From Bog-756 sp963753905 (lineage in GTDB: Bacteria > Actinomycetota > Acidimicrobiia > Acidimicrobiales > RAAP-2), in contig CAVWDZ010000002.1 of the NCBI GenBank assembly GCA_963753905.1, positions 1 through 64,000 on the forward strand: a stretch of DNA of 64,000 bases, read 5' to 3'. Under the pieces are notes generated by a model. It saw nothing but the letters and a program-made list of their open reading frames with translations, did not search any database and was not told the DNA's origin. Below, in pieces: positions 53,403 to 61,366 of the stretch; positions within the stretch are counted from its first letter, which is position 1; each line of letters starts with the position of its first letter. A program made the translations under genes and the position numbers.

Positions 53403-53476
53403 GTCGAGTAGCCGGGGGGAATCTCACCCCCCGGCTCTCACAGAACCGGACGTGAACCTCTCAGCTCATCCGGCTC
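53403..53476 (-). mobile_element. Group II intron 3' end remnant (domains V and VI)
   Basis: Read on the minus strand, 53476-53443 is a 34-base domain V: it starts GAGCCGGATGAG, ends CACGTCCGGTTC, contains the catalytic AGC and has the two-base bulge region. Six bases later a perfect 10-base stem (AGCCGGGGGG / CCCCCCGGCT, 53436-53427 with 53419-53410) forms domain VI. CTACTCGAC follows, whose A lies at the branch-point distance from a 3' end at about 53403. No reverse-transcriptase gene or domains I-III exist upstream, because the zinc-finger gene starts at 53554 on the other strand. It is therefore a truncated relic. Confidence 0.82.
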
Positions 53477-53553
53477 TTGCAGGTCGGTTGGGAGTGGCTG
53501 CGAGAAGGTGCCAGCCCTGTCAGGCGGTCAGGCATGCGTGAGACGCTGATGGC

Positions 53554-54120
53554 ATGAGCGATACGGGCAATATTGGTGAGACTACCGATGACCCAGTGAA
53601 ATGCGGCTTCTGTGGCCCTTCGCCCGTTCTGAGCCGTGCCGCCGGAGCGGGGCCCAATGGAACGGGAATCTGCCGGGATTGCGTCGTCAGAATGACCAAC
53701 AGCATGGTTGAGACCATGGCTGAATCGACGGGAATCGTTGACGAGAGTCTCGGCTCGGCAGGGTCAACCACCGATGAGGGGGCCCTTTGGGACCGCTTCG
53801 ATGCTGCCTTCTCCCGAATGTCCCTACTGCATGGGTTCGACCGCCAGATCGAGAATGCAGAGGAGTCGATCACAACCAGTTGGACAGGCGACTCTGCCGA
53901 CAGACCCGCGACCCGAATCAACGGAGACCTCGCCCATGTCAGGGCCCTCCTCAGTCGTCACGGATACCACGAGGCGCTGGCCGTTGTCGGAATCGACACG
54001 GCGCTTGCGGCAAGGGGAGAACTCGGTAGTTTCTACGCAGTGCCTGACCCCAACGATCCACGCTGGACCGCTCGAATCGAGTTTCGGCTAGGTGAAACCC
54101 CCAACGTCTCGTCGGCGTGA
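53554..54120 (+). CDS. Protein with N-terminal ClpX-type C4 zinc finger
   Basis: The protein is 188 residues. KCGFCGPSPVLSRAAGAGP..GICRDCV carries the C-x2-C...C-x2-C arrangement and spacing of the ClpX zinc-binding domain, but no AAA module follows. The C-terminal part (DLAHVRALLSRHGYHEALAV and later) is unrecognised. Such stand-alone zf-ClpX proteins may bind partner proteins. Its 514-base upstream gap contains the intron relic and otherwise nothing recognised. Confidence 0.78.
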   Translation: MSDTGNIGETTDDPVKCGFCGPSPVLSRAAGAGPNGTGICRDCVVRMTNSMVETMAESTGIVDESLGSAGSTTDEGALWDRFDAAFSRMSLLHGFDRQIENAEESITTSWTGDSADRPATRINGDLAHVRALLSRHGYHEALAVVGIDTALAARGELGSFYAVPDPNDPRWTARIEFRLGETPNVSSA

Positions 54121-54172
54121 CCAGTTCGGAATGCCCCACCCAACCGGCGATGTGGGGCACCCGCCTGGTGAG

Positions 54173-54442
54173 TCAGTTTGAGATCGGAACCGTCTGACTT
54201 CGGCGGCGTCGGATCAACAGGATTCCCACCGCCGCCATCCCAAGGATGCTCGTTGCGATCGGCAGCAGACCCCACGGGCTGACCGGCGGGGAGCAGGAAT
54301 GAGCTGGGGGACTGAAGCCGCAGCTACTAAAGACAGTGCTCGGAGCGACACGGGCCATGACATACAACGTCAGCACAAGCACGACCACGCCAATGATCAG
54401 CGATATTCCGATCCCCAGAGCAATGCGCCCAGTTCGTCGCAC
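54173..54442 (-). CDS. Small membrane protein with two transmembrane helices
   Basis: The protein is 89 residues from a GTG. It has one helix at ALGIGISLIIGVVVLVLTLYV and a second at LPIATSILGMAAVGILLI, with a Cys-containing loop between (SSCGFSPPAHSC) and a basic RRRRS end. No family is recognised. The start context is weak. Confidence 0.5.
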   Translation of the reverse strand: MRRTGRIALGIGISLIIGVVVLVLTLYVMARVAPSTVFSSCGFSPPAHSCSPPVSPWGLLPIATSILGMAAVGILLIRRRRSQTVPISN

Positions 54443-54483
54443 CTATCCAGTATGACACTCCGGGCCTCCTCGGTACCCGCCGC

Positions 54484-54515
54484 ACCGGTACAGAGGCGCT
54501 TATCCCTGTGCCCGA
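54484..54515 (-). repeat. REP-like element copy A
   Basis: It carries CCGGTACAGAGGCGCTTATCCCTG-like sequence (core GAGGCGCTTATC at 54493-54504), matching the dispersed motif CCGG..C.GAGGCGCTTATC. Most similar is copy C at 56031, which shares CAGAGGCGCTTA and a following CCCTG..CCCGA. Confidence 0.5.
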
Positions 54516-54551
54516 CTGGCACATCGGTGGGACCCACCGGTGGCTCCGTCG

Positions 54552-54927
54552 CTATACGCAGGTCGACTGGCGTCCTCGGGCGGTTCCTCCTGCCGGTACA
54601 ACCACTGGATAGGAGACCGATGCCTGAAGAGAGAAGCGCAACGAGTACGGGCCCGCAGGTAGCACAAAGCGATATGTCCCTCCCCCTTTGGGGAATCGCC
54701 GCTGCGCCACGAGCTGCTCGCCTTTGTAGACATTGACGGAACTCGGGTGAGTGACGGCATACAAGGTGCACACCCAGGTTGCTCCCGTCAGTATCCCCGT
54801 CGACACAGGCACCGGCGTGGACGTAGTCGTGGACGGACGGAGCGACGCGGGGGGACCGCCGCCGCAGCCTGCCATTAGAGCGGCAAACGCTAGGAAACCG
54901 GTCCCCTAGCACGACATGCCTCCGCAC
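54552..54927 (-). pseudogene. Lipoprotein gene with a one-base frameshift in the signal peptide
   Basis: The mature part is MAGCGGGPPASLRPSTTTST.. to ..GGTARGRQSTCV. No start codon precedes MAGC in its frame; a TAG is met nine codons upstream. If one base is removed from the C4 run at 54903-54906, GTG 54927 reads through as RRHVVLGTGFLAFAALMAGC. That is a perfect lipoprotein signal with basic start, hydrophobic core and lipobox. The gene is therefore broken, or the run was misread. The mature domain has a Cys pair and beta strands; family unknown. Confidence 0.7.
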
Positions 54928-55017
54928 AGCACCATCGTCTCACCAGAATCAGGTCGAGGTCAGGGGGGGGGTGACCCAGATCGCCGGGAGCGGATCACGC
55001 CGAGCGGATGATGCCTC

Positions 55018-55407
55018 CTAGATGTGGATCGTGCCGTCGGGATGGAAAGTCCAGCCCGGATTGTGTGCCACCTCCCAGATGTACCCATCGGGATCGGCGA
55101 ACGCCCCGGTTGTGCCGCCCCAATCGGCGATTGCTGCCGGGCGGACAATTGAGCCACCAACCCGTTCAGCCTCGTTCAACACCTCGGTGACTTCTCCTGG
55201 CGAGCGCACGTTATGAGCTAACTCGATTCCCGGGGCCCCGTGGCCGCCTAGAGCGGTCCACAGGCCAAAGACCATCCCGCCAGCTTGGAAGAAGCACACC
55301 TCGTCGTCTGGCTGCTGAGCACCGGACCAGCCGAGGGCCTCGTAGAAGGTTCGAGCCCGGACGAGGTCGGAGACTCCGAGGGTCACCAAACTGATGCGCT
55401 GTTCCAT
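55018..55407 (-). CDS. VOC-family protein
   Basis: The protein is 129 residues. ISLVTLGVSDLVRARTFYEALGW, VCFFQAGGMVFGLW, ELAHNVRSPGEV and GAFADPDGYIWEVAHNPGW make a standard glyoxalase-like fold. The last part is typical of the PhnB/3-demethylubiquinone-type clade. The ATG at 55407 fits the fold start. Substrate unknown. Confidence 0.9.
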   Translation of the reverse strand: MEQRISLVTLGVSDLVRARTFYEALGWSGAQQPDDEVCFFQAGGMVFGLWTALGGHGAPGIELAHNVRSPGEVTEVLNEAERVGGSIVRPAAIADWGGTTGAFADPDGYIWEVAHNPGWTFHPDGTIHI

Positions 55408-55472
55408 CCCACAATCATGGCAAACCTGTGGTCGGCGGATTCCGAGCGATAATCCTGGGGTAGCCCTGAACG

Positions 55473-55488
55473 CCGGCTCGGAGGCGCT
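55473..55488 (-). repeat. REP-like element copy B
   Basis: CCGGCTCGGAGGCGCT matches copies D and E exactly over 14 bases. It is preceded by CCCTGAACG as in copy D, and a degraded version of the downstream half (GATCGCTGGCT) follows. It lies beside the cupin gene. Confidence 0.55.
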
Positions 55489-55509
55489 CCTTGTTCACCG
55501 ATCGCTGGC

Positions 55510-55992
55510 TTACGAGAGTCCGAGTCGATCGGCCACGCTCGCACCAACGATCGTCACGTCGTATTCAGCGTTGAGCCGTTCCATGCCCTCGTGGTCGCCC
55601 TTCGTGGCGAGCTGGTCGATCTGACTTATGTAGCGATCGAAGCCGACACCCGGTGTCAACAGGTTGACTGCCCGGCAAGCACTCTGGTCAGCGTGTGCGT
55701 TCGTGAGGCTATGCGGGACGCCGGGTGGGGCGGTCGCAAAGTCTCCCGGCCCGAGCTCGACAACGTCGTCCCCTAGCTGGACCGTGAGCAAACCGTCCAA
55801 AACGAAGAAAGAGTCTTCGAACGTGGTATGGAAGTGCAACGGCGGGCCTGCCCCATACGAGAGATGCTCAATTACCAGGAAGTCAAAGCGTCCCTCGTTG
55901 TCGCGCCCATTGGCCTTCCAAGTCCAACCTGGCGCGCCCCGCAATACATACCCTTCCACGGTCTTCCCTTTCACTGAGCATCCTGGCTGCAC
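55510..55992 (-). CDS. Cupin-domain protein
   Basis: The protein is about 160 residues from GTG 55992. Cupin motif 1 is PLHFHTTFEDSFFVLDGLL (two His, one Glu, then His replaced by Phe) and motif 2 is PPGVPHSLTNAH. A metal site of at least three ligands is likely. The C-terminal helix (IDQLATKGDHEGMERLNAEY) resembles that of cupins acting on small organic substrates. Substrate unknown. Confidence 0.86.
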   Translation of the reverse strand: MQPGCSVKGKTVEGYVLRGAPGWTWKANGRDNEGRFDFLVIEHLSYGAGPPLHFHTTFEDSFFVLDGLLTVQLGDDVVELGPGDFATAPPGVPHSLTNAHADQSACRAVNLLTPGVGFDRYISQIDQLATKGDHEGMERLNAEYDVTIVGASVADRLGLS

Positions 55993-56030
55993 ATAGTAGG
56001 GGAAACGATCTGACGACTCACTGCCCCAGA

Positions 56031-56060
56031 CCGGGTCAGAGGCGCTTACCCTGCCCCCGA
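56031..56060 (-). repeat. REP-like element copy C
   Basis: CCGGGTCAGAGGCGCTTA followed by CCCTGCCCCCGA. The second block also occurs before the core in copy D (56742-56753). It lies between two minus-strand genes. Confidence 0.5.
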
Positions 56061-56085
56061 TCAGGGGCCGGGTCTTTCGCTTGGA

Positions 56086-56715
56086 CTATACCCCCCTGGT
56101 CAATCCCGACTCCAACGTCCGCCTAAGTTCGGCTCCATAGAGGTGGCTGTCCGCGAACACAGCCTCGGAGCAAAGCAACACGCCTGGTTGCGGAATGATC
56201 GACCAGACCCCATCGACGGCTAGGACGATCACGCCAGCACGCACCCGTTCAGCACCGACCTGGTGATCATCCATGACGGCCCCAGCGATGGCTTTCGTTG
56301 ACAGACCACGGGAGGAATCGTGGAGTGTTTGGCGGCGGTCTTGCCTGTTATCTCTCCACCAAGCAAGTGCCTGCTGACAAGAGCGTCGGGCCGCCTGCTG
56401 CAGCGGAGGGCAACCGGCAAGATGGTCGAAGTCAGGGGGACTGAATAGTTCTTCCATCTGCGCCTGCTCACCTAGCTGGTTCAAGCCCTCTTCTTGGACA
56501 TACCGGTGCCACCATTCGGTCCATCCGTCAGATGCCTCGGCCAGTTGACCGGCACTGAATCCGGGGTCGATGAGTTCGAGGGCACCGGCAAGCTTGGGAG
56601 GTACCTCAGGACCTGATGGAGCGAGTTGGCAGGCATCTCGCACGTAGAGAAGTGCGTGGGTAGCTTGACCTCCCCCTACCGCTACTCGCCATGATTCTGA
56701 TCCGGCTAACCGCAC
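56086..56715 (-). CDS. Hypothetical protein, about 209 aa
   Basis: It starts at GTG 56715. It is predicted soluble and helical, with Trp-rich DGWTEWWHRYVQEEGLNQLG and QQALAWWRDNRQDRRQTL, and a beta-rich C-terminal part (GVIVLAVDGVWSIIPQPGVLLCSEA). It has no signal, membrane span or known motif. Composition and length support a real gene; the function is unknown. Confidence 0.62.
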   Translation of the reverse strand: MRLAGSESWRVAVGGGQATHALLYVRDACQLAPSGPEVPPKLAGALELIDPGFSAGQLAEASDGWTEWWHRYVQEEGLNQLGEQAQMEELFSPPDFDHLAGCPPLQQAARRSCQQALAWWRDNRQDRRQTLHDSSRGLSTKAIAGAVMDDHQVGAERVRAGVIVLAVDGVWSIIPQPGVLLCSEAVFADSHLYGAELRRTLESGLTRGV

Positions 56716-56757
56716 GGGTCGATGCTATCCGGCGGCCCGGTCCCTGCCCCCGAACGC

Positions 56758-56808
56758 CCGGCTCGGAGGCGTTATCGACGGCCCAATGCTTGCGGATCGC
56801 TAACTGCC
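56758..56808 (-). repeat. REP-like element copy D (51-base form)
   Basis: It carries CCGGCTCGGAGGCG and TTATCGAC, then TGCTTGC and GCTAACTGCC at the same spacing as copy E. On the opposite strand AACGCC and GGCGTT flank the core, giving a short hairpin. It lies in the gap between the hypothetical gene and the phospholipase gene. Confidence 0.62.
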
Positions 56809-56920
56809 CACGCCCGGCACCATGGGGATAGGGTTTCCTGGTTCCCCTCGCGGCAGACCGATCGCAGATACGCATGATGTCATCACATTTCGGCAATATC
56901 TTTGGGCGAGAGTAAACGCC

Positions 56921-58465
56921 ATGCGCTGGCGCCTAGTCCTCGGTGCGGCGGCACTGGCTTTGGTCGCCGCGTCGTGCAGCAGCGGGCCCTCCTCGCCGTC
57001 GGCGCAAGTAGAACGGGTGAGTGGCGGACCCACCGGCAGCTATATCGTCCCGCCCGGCATTCACAAGATCAAGCATGTCATCGTCGTCATGCAGGAGAAC
57101 CGGTCATTCGACTCCTACTTCGGTACCTTTCCTGGCGCCGACGGGATTCCGATCAAAAACGGAACTCCGACCGTATGCGTGCCCGATCCCTCGAACGGAA
57201 CGTGCGTCGCGCCCTACGTTGACCACGCGGACGTGAACGGTGGTGGACCGCATAACTACACGAACGCGACGAGTGACGTCAACGGCGGCACGATGAACGG
57301 CTTCGTCGGGCAAGCCGAGCTCGGAAAGAAGGGCTGTACGGATCCGACCGACCCGGCGTGCACCAACTCGGCGACTCCCGACGTCATGGGGTATCACACC
57401 CAGAGCGACATCCCCAACTATTGGACCTACGCCCAAGATTTCGTTCTCCAGGACCACATATTCGAGCCGAACGCCTCGTGGAGCCTGCCTGCCCACCTGT
57501 TCCTGGTCTCGGAGTGGGCTGCCCATTGCACCCAGGAGGACAACCCTTCGAGCTGCGTGAACGGAACGGTGAACAATCCCCCTGCGAAACCGCCCGCAAC
57601 GCCCGCCGTTTACGGCGGCGAGGTTGGCCCGAAGAAAAACAAGAGGGGGAAGAACACCCCAAACCACCAGCCGATCTACGCCTGGACCGACCTGACCTAT
57701 CTGCTGCACAAGGACCACGTCAGCTGGGGCTACTACGTGGTGAGCGGAACGGAGCCCGACTGCGAGAACGACGCCGCCGAAACGTGCGCACCGGTGGAGC
57801 AGAACTCCAATACGCCGGGTATCTGGAACCCACTTCCATGGTTCGACACGGTCAAAGCCGACAACCAGCTCGGGAACATTCAGGACGTCACCAAGTTCTA
57901 CGCGGCGGCCAAGGCAGGGACTCTTCCCGCCGTGTCGTGGGTGGTCCCATCGGGTGCGGTCAGCGAACATCCTCCGTCCCCGGTGAGCTACGGACAAAGC
58001 TACGTAACCAGCCTGATCAACGCCGTGATGCACAGCCCGGACTGGAGTTCGACGGCGATCTTCTTGGCTTGGGACGACTGGGGAGGCTTCTATGACCACG
58101 TCGTGCCACCGACCGTCGATCAGCTCGGCTATGGCTTGCGCGTGCCTGCAATGGTGATCAGCCCCTATGCGAAGAAGGGCTACATCGACCACCAGACCCT
58201 CAGCTTCGATGCTTATGACAAGTTCATCGAAGATGATTTCCTCAATGGACAACGCATCGACCCAGCTACGGACGGCCGCCCTGACCCTCGACCCGACGTG
58301 CGGGAGAACGAGAAGATCCTTGGAAATTTGGTCAGTGACTTCGACTTCGATCAATCTCCGCGGACACCCGTGGTGCTCGCAGTCCACCCGAAGACCACGC
58401 TCACCGGAACACCCAAACCCTCTCATCTCTCTGCTACGCAGAAAGCAGGTGACCCTGACGGGTAA
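56921..58465 (+). CDS. Phosphoesterase (phospholipase C / acid phosphatase family) lipoprotein
   Basis: The protein is 514 residues from ATG 56921. The lipoprotein signal MRWRLVLGAAALALVAASCS has a lipobox. The PF04185 hallmark HVIVVMQENRSFDSYFGTFP is followed by TYAQDFVLQDHIFEP, SWGYYVVSGTEPDC, FLAWDDWGGFYDHVVPP and VISPYAKKGYIDH, whose Asp/His residues bind the metal ions. It probably releases phosphate from phospholipids or organic phosphates outside the cell. The gene is intact despite the decayed neighbours. Confidence 0.93.
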   Translation: MRWRLVLGAAALALVAASCSSGPSSPSAQVERVSGGPTGSYIVPPGIHKIKHVIVVMQENRSFDSYFGTFPGADGIPIKNGTPTVCVPDPSNGTCVAPYVDHADVNGGGPHNYTNATSDVNGGTMNGFVGQAELGKKGCTDPTDPACTNSATPDVMGYHTQSDIPNYWTYAQDFVLQDHIFEPNASWSLPAHLFLVSEWAAHCTQEDNPSSCVNGTVNNPPAKPPATPAVYGGEVGPKKNKRGKNTPNHQPIYAWTDLTYLLHKDHVSWGYYVVSGTEPDCENDAAETCAPVEQNSNTPGIWNPLPWFDTVKADNQLGNIQDVTKFYAAAKAGTLPAVSWVVPSGAVSEHPPSPVSYGQSYVTSLINAVMHSPDWSSTAIFLAWDDWGGFYDHVVPPTVDQLGYGLRVPAMVISPYAKKGYIDHQTLSFDAYDKFIEDDFLNGQRIDPATDGRPDPRPDVRENEKILGNLVSDFDFDQSPRTPVVLAVHPKTTLTGTPKPSHLSATQKAGDPDG

Positions 58466-58567
58466 GCGAGCCAATCGAGACGAGACCGGCTGCCCCAGTT
58501 CACCGGCCGTGAGGCTGTTCGAGCGCTTCCCCGTCCTGCGAGACGCCAAGGTGGCTACCGTCCAGTC

Positions 58568-58787
58568 ATGGCAACTCACAACGTCACTATCGACCTACCC
58601 ATCCGATTCGTCACTCCATTCGGACGTAACTTTCGCCGTATGGAGTGACGAAGCAAAGCTCGGCGAACTCCAGGTAAGCAAAGGCTCTATCGACTGGCTG
58701 CCCGGCAATGGCCGGACGCGATACCGGATGCGCTGGGAGAAGTTCAACGATCTCATGAGGGAAGAAGGCCGCGCCAGGCCTCGCTAG
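58568..58787 (+). pseudogene. Small soluble protein gene apparently frameshifted near its start
   Basis: ATG 58568 opens MATHNVTIDLPIRFVT but stops after 26 codons. The neighbouring frame, open to 58787, reads DVTFAVWSDEAKLGELQVSKG and DWLPGNGRTRYRMRWEKF. The second half matches a known pattern of short bacterial proteins (F.VWSD..KLG.L.VSKG..W.P....Y...WEK), whose N-terminus normally looks like the first frame. An indel between about 58605 and 58627 would join them. The function of the family is unknown. Confidence 0.6.
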
Positions 58788-58856
58788 TCGCCCAGTTCGC
58801 CAAGCGTCGATGAGTGTCCCTGAACACAGGTGATCTGGGGCAGTGCCCCGGTAGCG

Positions 58857-60038
58857 TCAGTACGACTCGATCAAGGTCCCGCCGCTGTGGTTGACGTTGT
58901 AGTAGCTACCCACGGCCACACAAGAGGTGGTCGACACGCACGACACGCCGGAGAGATCGTTTCCACCCGTCCCGGGGTTGGGATTGGTGGAGACCGTCCA
59001 GGCGGTGCCGTCCCACGACTCGATGAAGGCAACCTCGTGGCTGGCGGCGTAGGAACTCACGGCCTGGCACGAAGTGGCCGACGCGCACGACACGCTGTTG
59101 AGATTTACTATCCCGTAAGGCCCCCTGAGGGGGCTAGGGGCGTAGTAACGCCTCCAGGTGCTGCCGTTCCACGACTCGGTCAGGATCCGGCCGATACTGC
59201 CGCTGTCGACGGTGTAGTAGACACCCACGGCCATGCACGAGGTGGTTGACACGCACGATACGCCCGAGAGAAGGTTATCGCCCGTCCCGGGGCTTGGGCT
59301 GCTGGAGATCGTCCAGCCACTGCCGTTCCACGACTCGATGAGGCTCCGGTCGACGCCGCTGGCGTTGCGGTAGGTACCCACCGTCGTACACGAGGTAATC
59401 GACACGCACGACACCTCGTCGAGGGAGTTCCCTCCCGTCCCGGGGCTTGGGCTGCTGGAGATCGTCCAGGAGGCGCCGTTCCACGACTCGATGAAGCCGC
59501 TGCCGCCTGTGGGGCTCGAGTAGCTACCTGTGGCCTCACAGAAGGTAGCTGATACGCAAGACACACGGTCGAGAGACGGATAGCTCCCGGTGCTGGGTGT
59601 GCGGCTGGCAGAGACTATCCAGGCGGTGCCGTTCCACGACTCGATCAGGGTCCGGGTGGCTCCGCCGCTCGCGGTTGCGAAGGACTCGCCAACGGCCATG
59701 CAGAACGTGGTCGACACGCACGACACGCCCCAGAGAGTGTCTCCGCCCGGGCCTGGGTTGCGGCTGGTAGAGACCGTCCAGGCGGTGCCGTTCCACGACT
59801 CGATCAGGGTCCTGTAGGCGCCGCTCGCGCTGTTGCGGCCACCCACCGCAGTGCACGAGGTGGACGACACGCACGACACTTCCGACAGTGTGGATCCCGT
59901 CCCGGTGTTGGGGCTGGAGGAGACTGTCCAGGCGGAGGTTGCGCCCGCCTGGACGGGCGATCCGAGACTCGCCACTCCGGATGCGGTAACTATGCCTGCC
60001 AAGATCAGAACCGTCCCGACGATTCTCCCGTGGATCAT
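58857..60038 (-). CDS. Secreted protein of SVSC..SC.AVG repeats
   Basis: The protein is 393 residues. A signal peptide (VLILAGIVTASGVASLG) precedes seven repeats of about 50 residues: VSCVS.TSC.AVG, a Ser/Gly-rich turn, ESWNGTAWTVS and P.PGTGG. Each repeat has a Cys pair five residues apart. Unlike its relative at 51105-53039 it has no GGGYW module and ends directly after the seventh unit. The repeats differ in DNA by many changes, so they are older than the 126-base repeats. It is probably an extracellular binding protein. Confidence 0.83.
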   Translation of the reverse strand: MIHGRIVGTVLILAGIVTASGVASLGSPVQAGATSAWTVSSSPNTGTGSTLSEVSCVSSTSCTAVGGRNSASGAYRTLIESWNGTAWTVSTSRNPGPGGDTLWGVSCVSTTFCMAVGESFATASGGATRTLIESWNGTAWIVSASRTPSTGSYPSLDRVSCVSATFCEATGSYSSPTGGSGFIESWNGASWTISSSPSPGTGGNSLDEVSCVSITSCTTVGTYRNASGVDRSLIESWNGSGWTISSSPSPGTGDNLLSGVSCVSTTSCMAVGVYYTVDSGSIGRILTESWNGSTWRRYYAPSPLRGPYGIVNLNSVSCASATSCQAVSSYAASHEVAFIESWDGTAWTVSTNPNPGTGGNDLSGVSCVSTTSCVAVGSYYNVNHSGGTLIESY

Positions 60039-60147
60039 CGCACCAGTCCCTCCTCGGCCGGAATCAAAGCTTCCCGACTAAGTCAGGAAGCTATACCCTC
60101 CGAGTTGACCGGGTGGCTGCTTCGTGAAAATCAACTCCCATCAGGGG

Positions 60148-60176
60148 CCACCCTGACTCCGCGTGGCTCAGGGTGG
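60148..60176. other. Perfect 9-base inverted repeat in an intergenic gap
   Basis: CCACCCTGA (60148-60156) and TCAGGGTGG (60168-60176) are separated by 11 bases. It lies in the 324-base gap between two minus-strand genes, about 110 bases upstream of the secreted repeat protein. No T-run follows on either side, so it is not a classic terminator. Apart from this hairpin and repeat copy E the gap holds nothing recognised. Confidence 0.45.
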
Positions 60177-60205
60177 AACGAGGGTATGGCAGAAGTGCCG
60201 ATCAT

Positions 60206-60257
60206 GGCAGTTAGCAGCGGGCAAGCACACCCCAGTCGATAAGCGCCTCCGAGCCGG
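60206..60257 (+). repeat. REP-like element copy E (52-base form, opposite orientation)
   Basis: Read on the minus strand it carries CCGGCTCGGAGGCGCTTATC and GAC, then TGCTTGC and GCTAACTGCC at the spacing found in copy D. It is the only copy in reverse orientation, about 3.4 kb from D. Confidence 0.62.
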
Positions 60258-60362
60258 TGGTATGAGATATCCCCAACGTGGGCCGAACCCACTGGGCATC
60301 GGCAACTCCCAGTCGGTCAGCGTCGACGAGTCGTCGGGTCACTCGTGCCTCCAGTCTCTGAT

Positions 60363-60653
60363 TCAGCGACGTTCTTCTTCACGTCGTTCGCGGCGATCGA
60401 GGACCGTTCGCCTTGCAAGAACAAGCCAGCACAAGATGGCCACGCCTGCCAGGATCGCGGGGACCGGATGATCGAGCAGTAGGGATGCCCCTACAGCACA
60501 TCCGAAGGCCGTGAGATTCGCCACGACATCGTAGACAGGGGCGACGAATCGCTGATTCACGACATGGGCGACAGCAATTAGGACCCCGCACGCAAAGGTC
60601 ACGGTCAAGAGGAAGCCCACCATAGGTGGCAGTCTTGCCGAAACCCGCAACAT
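60363..60653 (-). CDS. Small membrane protein with three predicted helices
   Basis: The protein is about 96 residues from ATG 60653. Hydrophobic segments are MVGFLLTVTFACGVLIAVAH, VYDVVANLTAFGCAVGASLL and VPAILAGVAILCWLVLA, and the C-terminus is basic (RRTVLDRRERREEERR). A longer frame to GTG 60734 exists but would overlap the opposite-strand propeller fragment. Family unknown. Confidence 0.55.
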   Translation of the reverse strand: MLRVSARLPPMVGFLLTVTFACGVLIAVAHVVNQRFVAPVYDVVANLTAFGCAVGASLLLDHPVPAILAGVAILCWLVLARRTVLDRRERREEERR

Positions 60654-60684
60654 CAACCGCCGCCGACGGTAGTGAGGCCAAGGT

Positions 60685-61125
60685 TTGCCCAACGGCTCGA
60701 TCGGACGGATCTCCTCGGCTGGAGCGGTCACCAATTTCGCCGGCCTTGGCCCTCTGACCTACCCGCAGGGGATCGTCGCTGGGCCAGACAAGGCCCTCTG
60801 GTTCACCAGCGCCGGTCTCCGCGCAGGCTCGATCGGACGGATCACGACCGCAGGAAAGCTCACTCACTACACGAGTTCCGCCATCAACTTCAACCCAGCG
60901 ACCGATATTCCGGCGGGGATGACCGTCGGACCCGACGGAGCCCTCTGGTTCAGCGACCTTGCAGGGGTCGGACGGATCACCACTGCCGGGAAGATCGTCA
61001 ACTACCCTACCGACGAAATTCCGTGGGCCATCACGAACGGACCCAACGGGACCCTCTGGTTCGCCACGTCTGCCTGTGGACATCCTTTGGCAGTCCCTGT
61101 AGAGAGTCAAGCAAAACCTTCGTGA
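60685..61125 (+). pseudogene. Virginiamycin-B-lyase-like propeller fragment
   Basis: It contains NGSIGRISSAGAVTNFAGLG, GIVAGPDKALWFTSAG, GSIGRITTAGKL, MTVGPDGALWFSD and VGRITTAGKIVNYPTD. These are about four blades of the Vgb/streptogramin-lyase-type propeller (GPDG.LWFT..G..IGRI...G). A complete Vgb-like protein has seven blades and a signal sequence; here both ends are missing. The frame opens at a TTG with no ribosome site, and the last 15 residues are not family-like. I take it as a remnant. Confidence 0.68.
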
Positions 61126-61366
61126 CGGGCCACTGGCAAAGGCGGTATTTGGCCTTCGCTCCGAAGACACACTGCGCTTGACTCACATTTTGATAGGCAG
61201 TCCGACGGTATGAGCGCCGACGAGGATTCAGAACATTGATGTCGCGCCCACAGCCGGCGATCTGGGCAGGTGGTGGCGGAGTCATCCCGACCAGCAAGAT
61301 TCTCTCTCGGTTCCAAGCACGGTCTGAAGTACCATCTGACGAACTGGTCAGAGGAGGGCGGAGGCC

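Noticed and set aside
60039..60242. Transposase remnant in the gap before the secreted repeat protein
   Set aside because: A 70-codon ORF and an inverted repeat are present but no transposase motif or target duplication can be recognised.
54484..60257. Integron attC array
   Set aside because: The repeat copies lack clear RYYYAAC and GTTRRRY core sites, genes are in both orientations and no integrase is present; described as REP-like instead.
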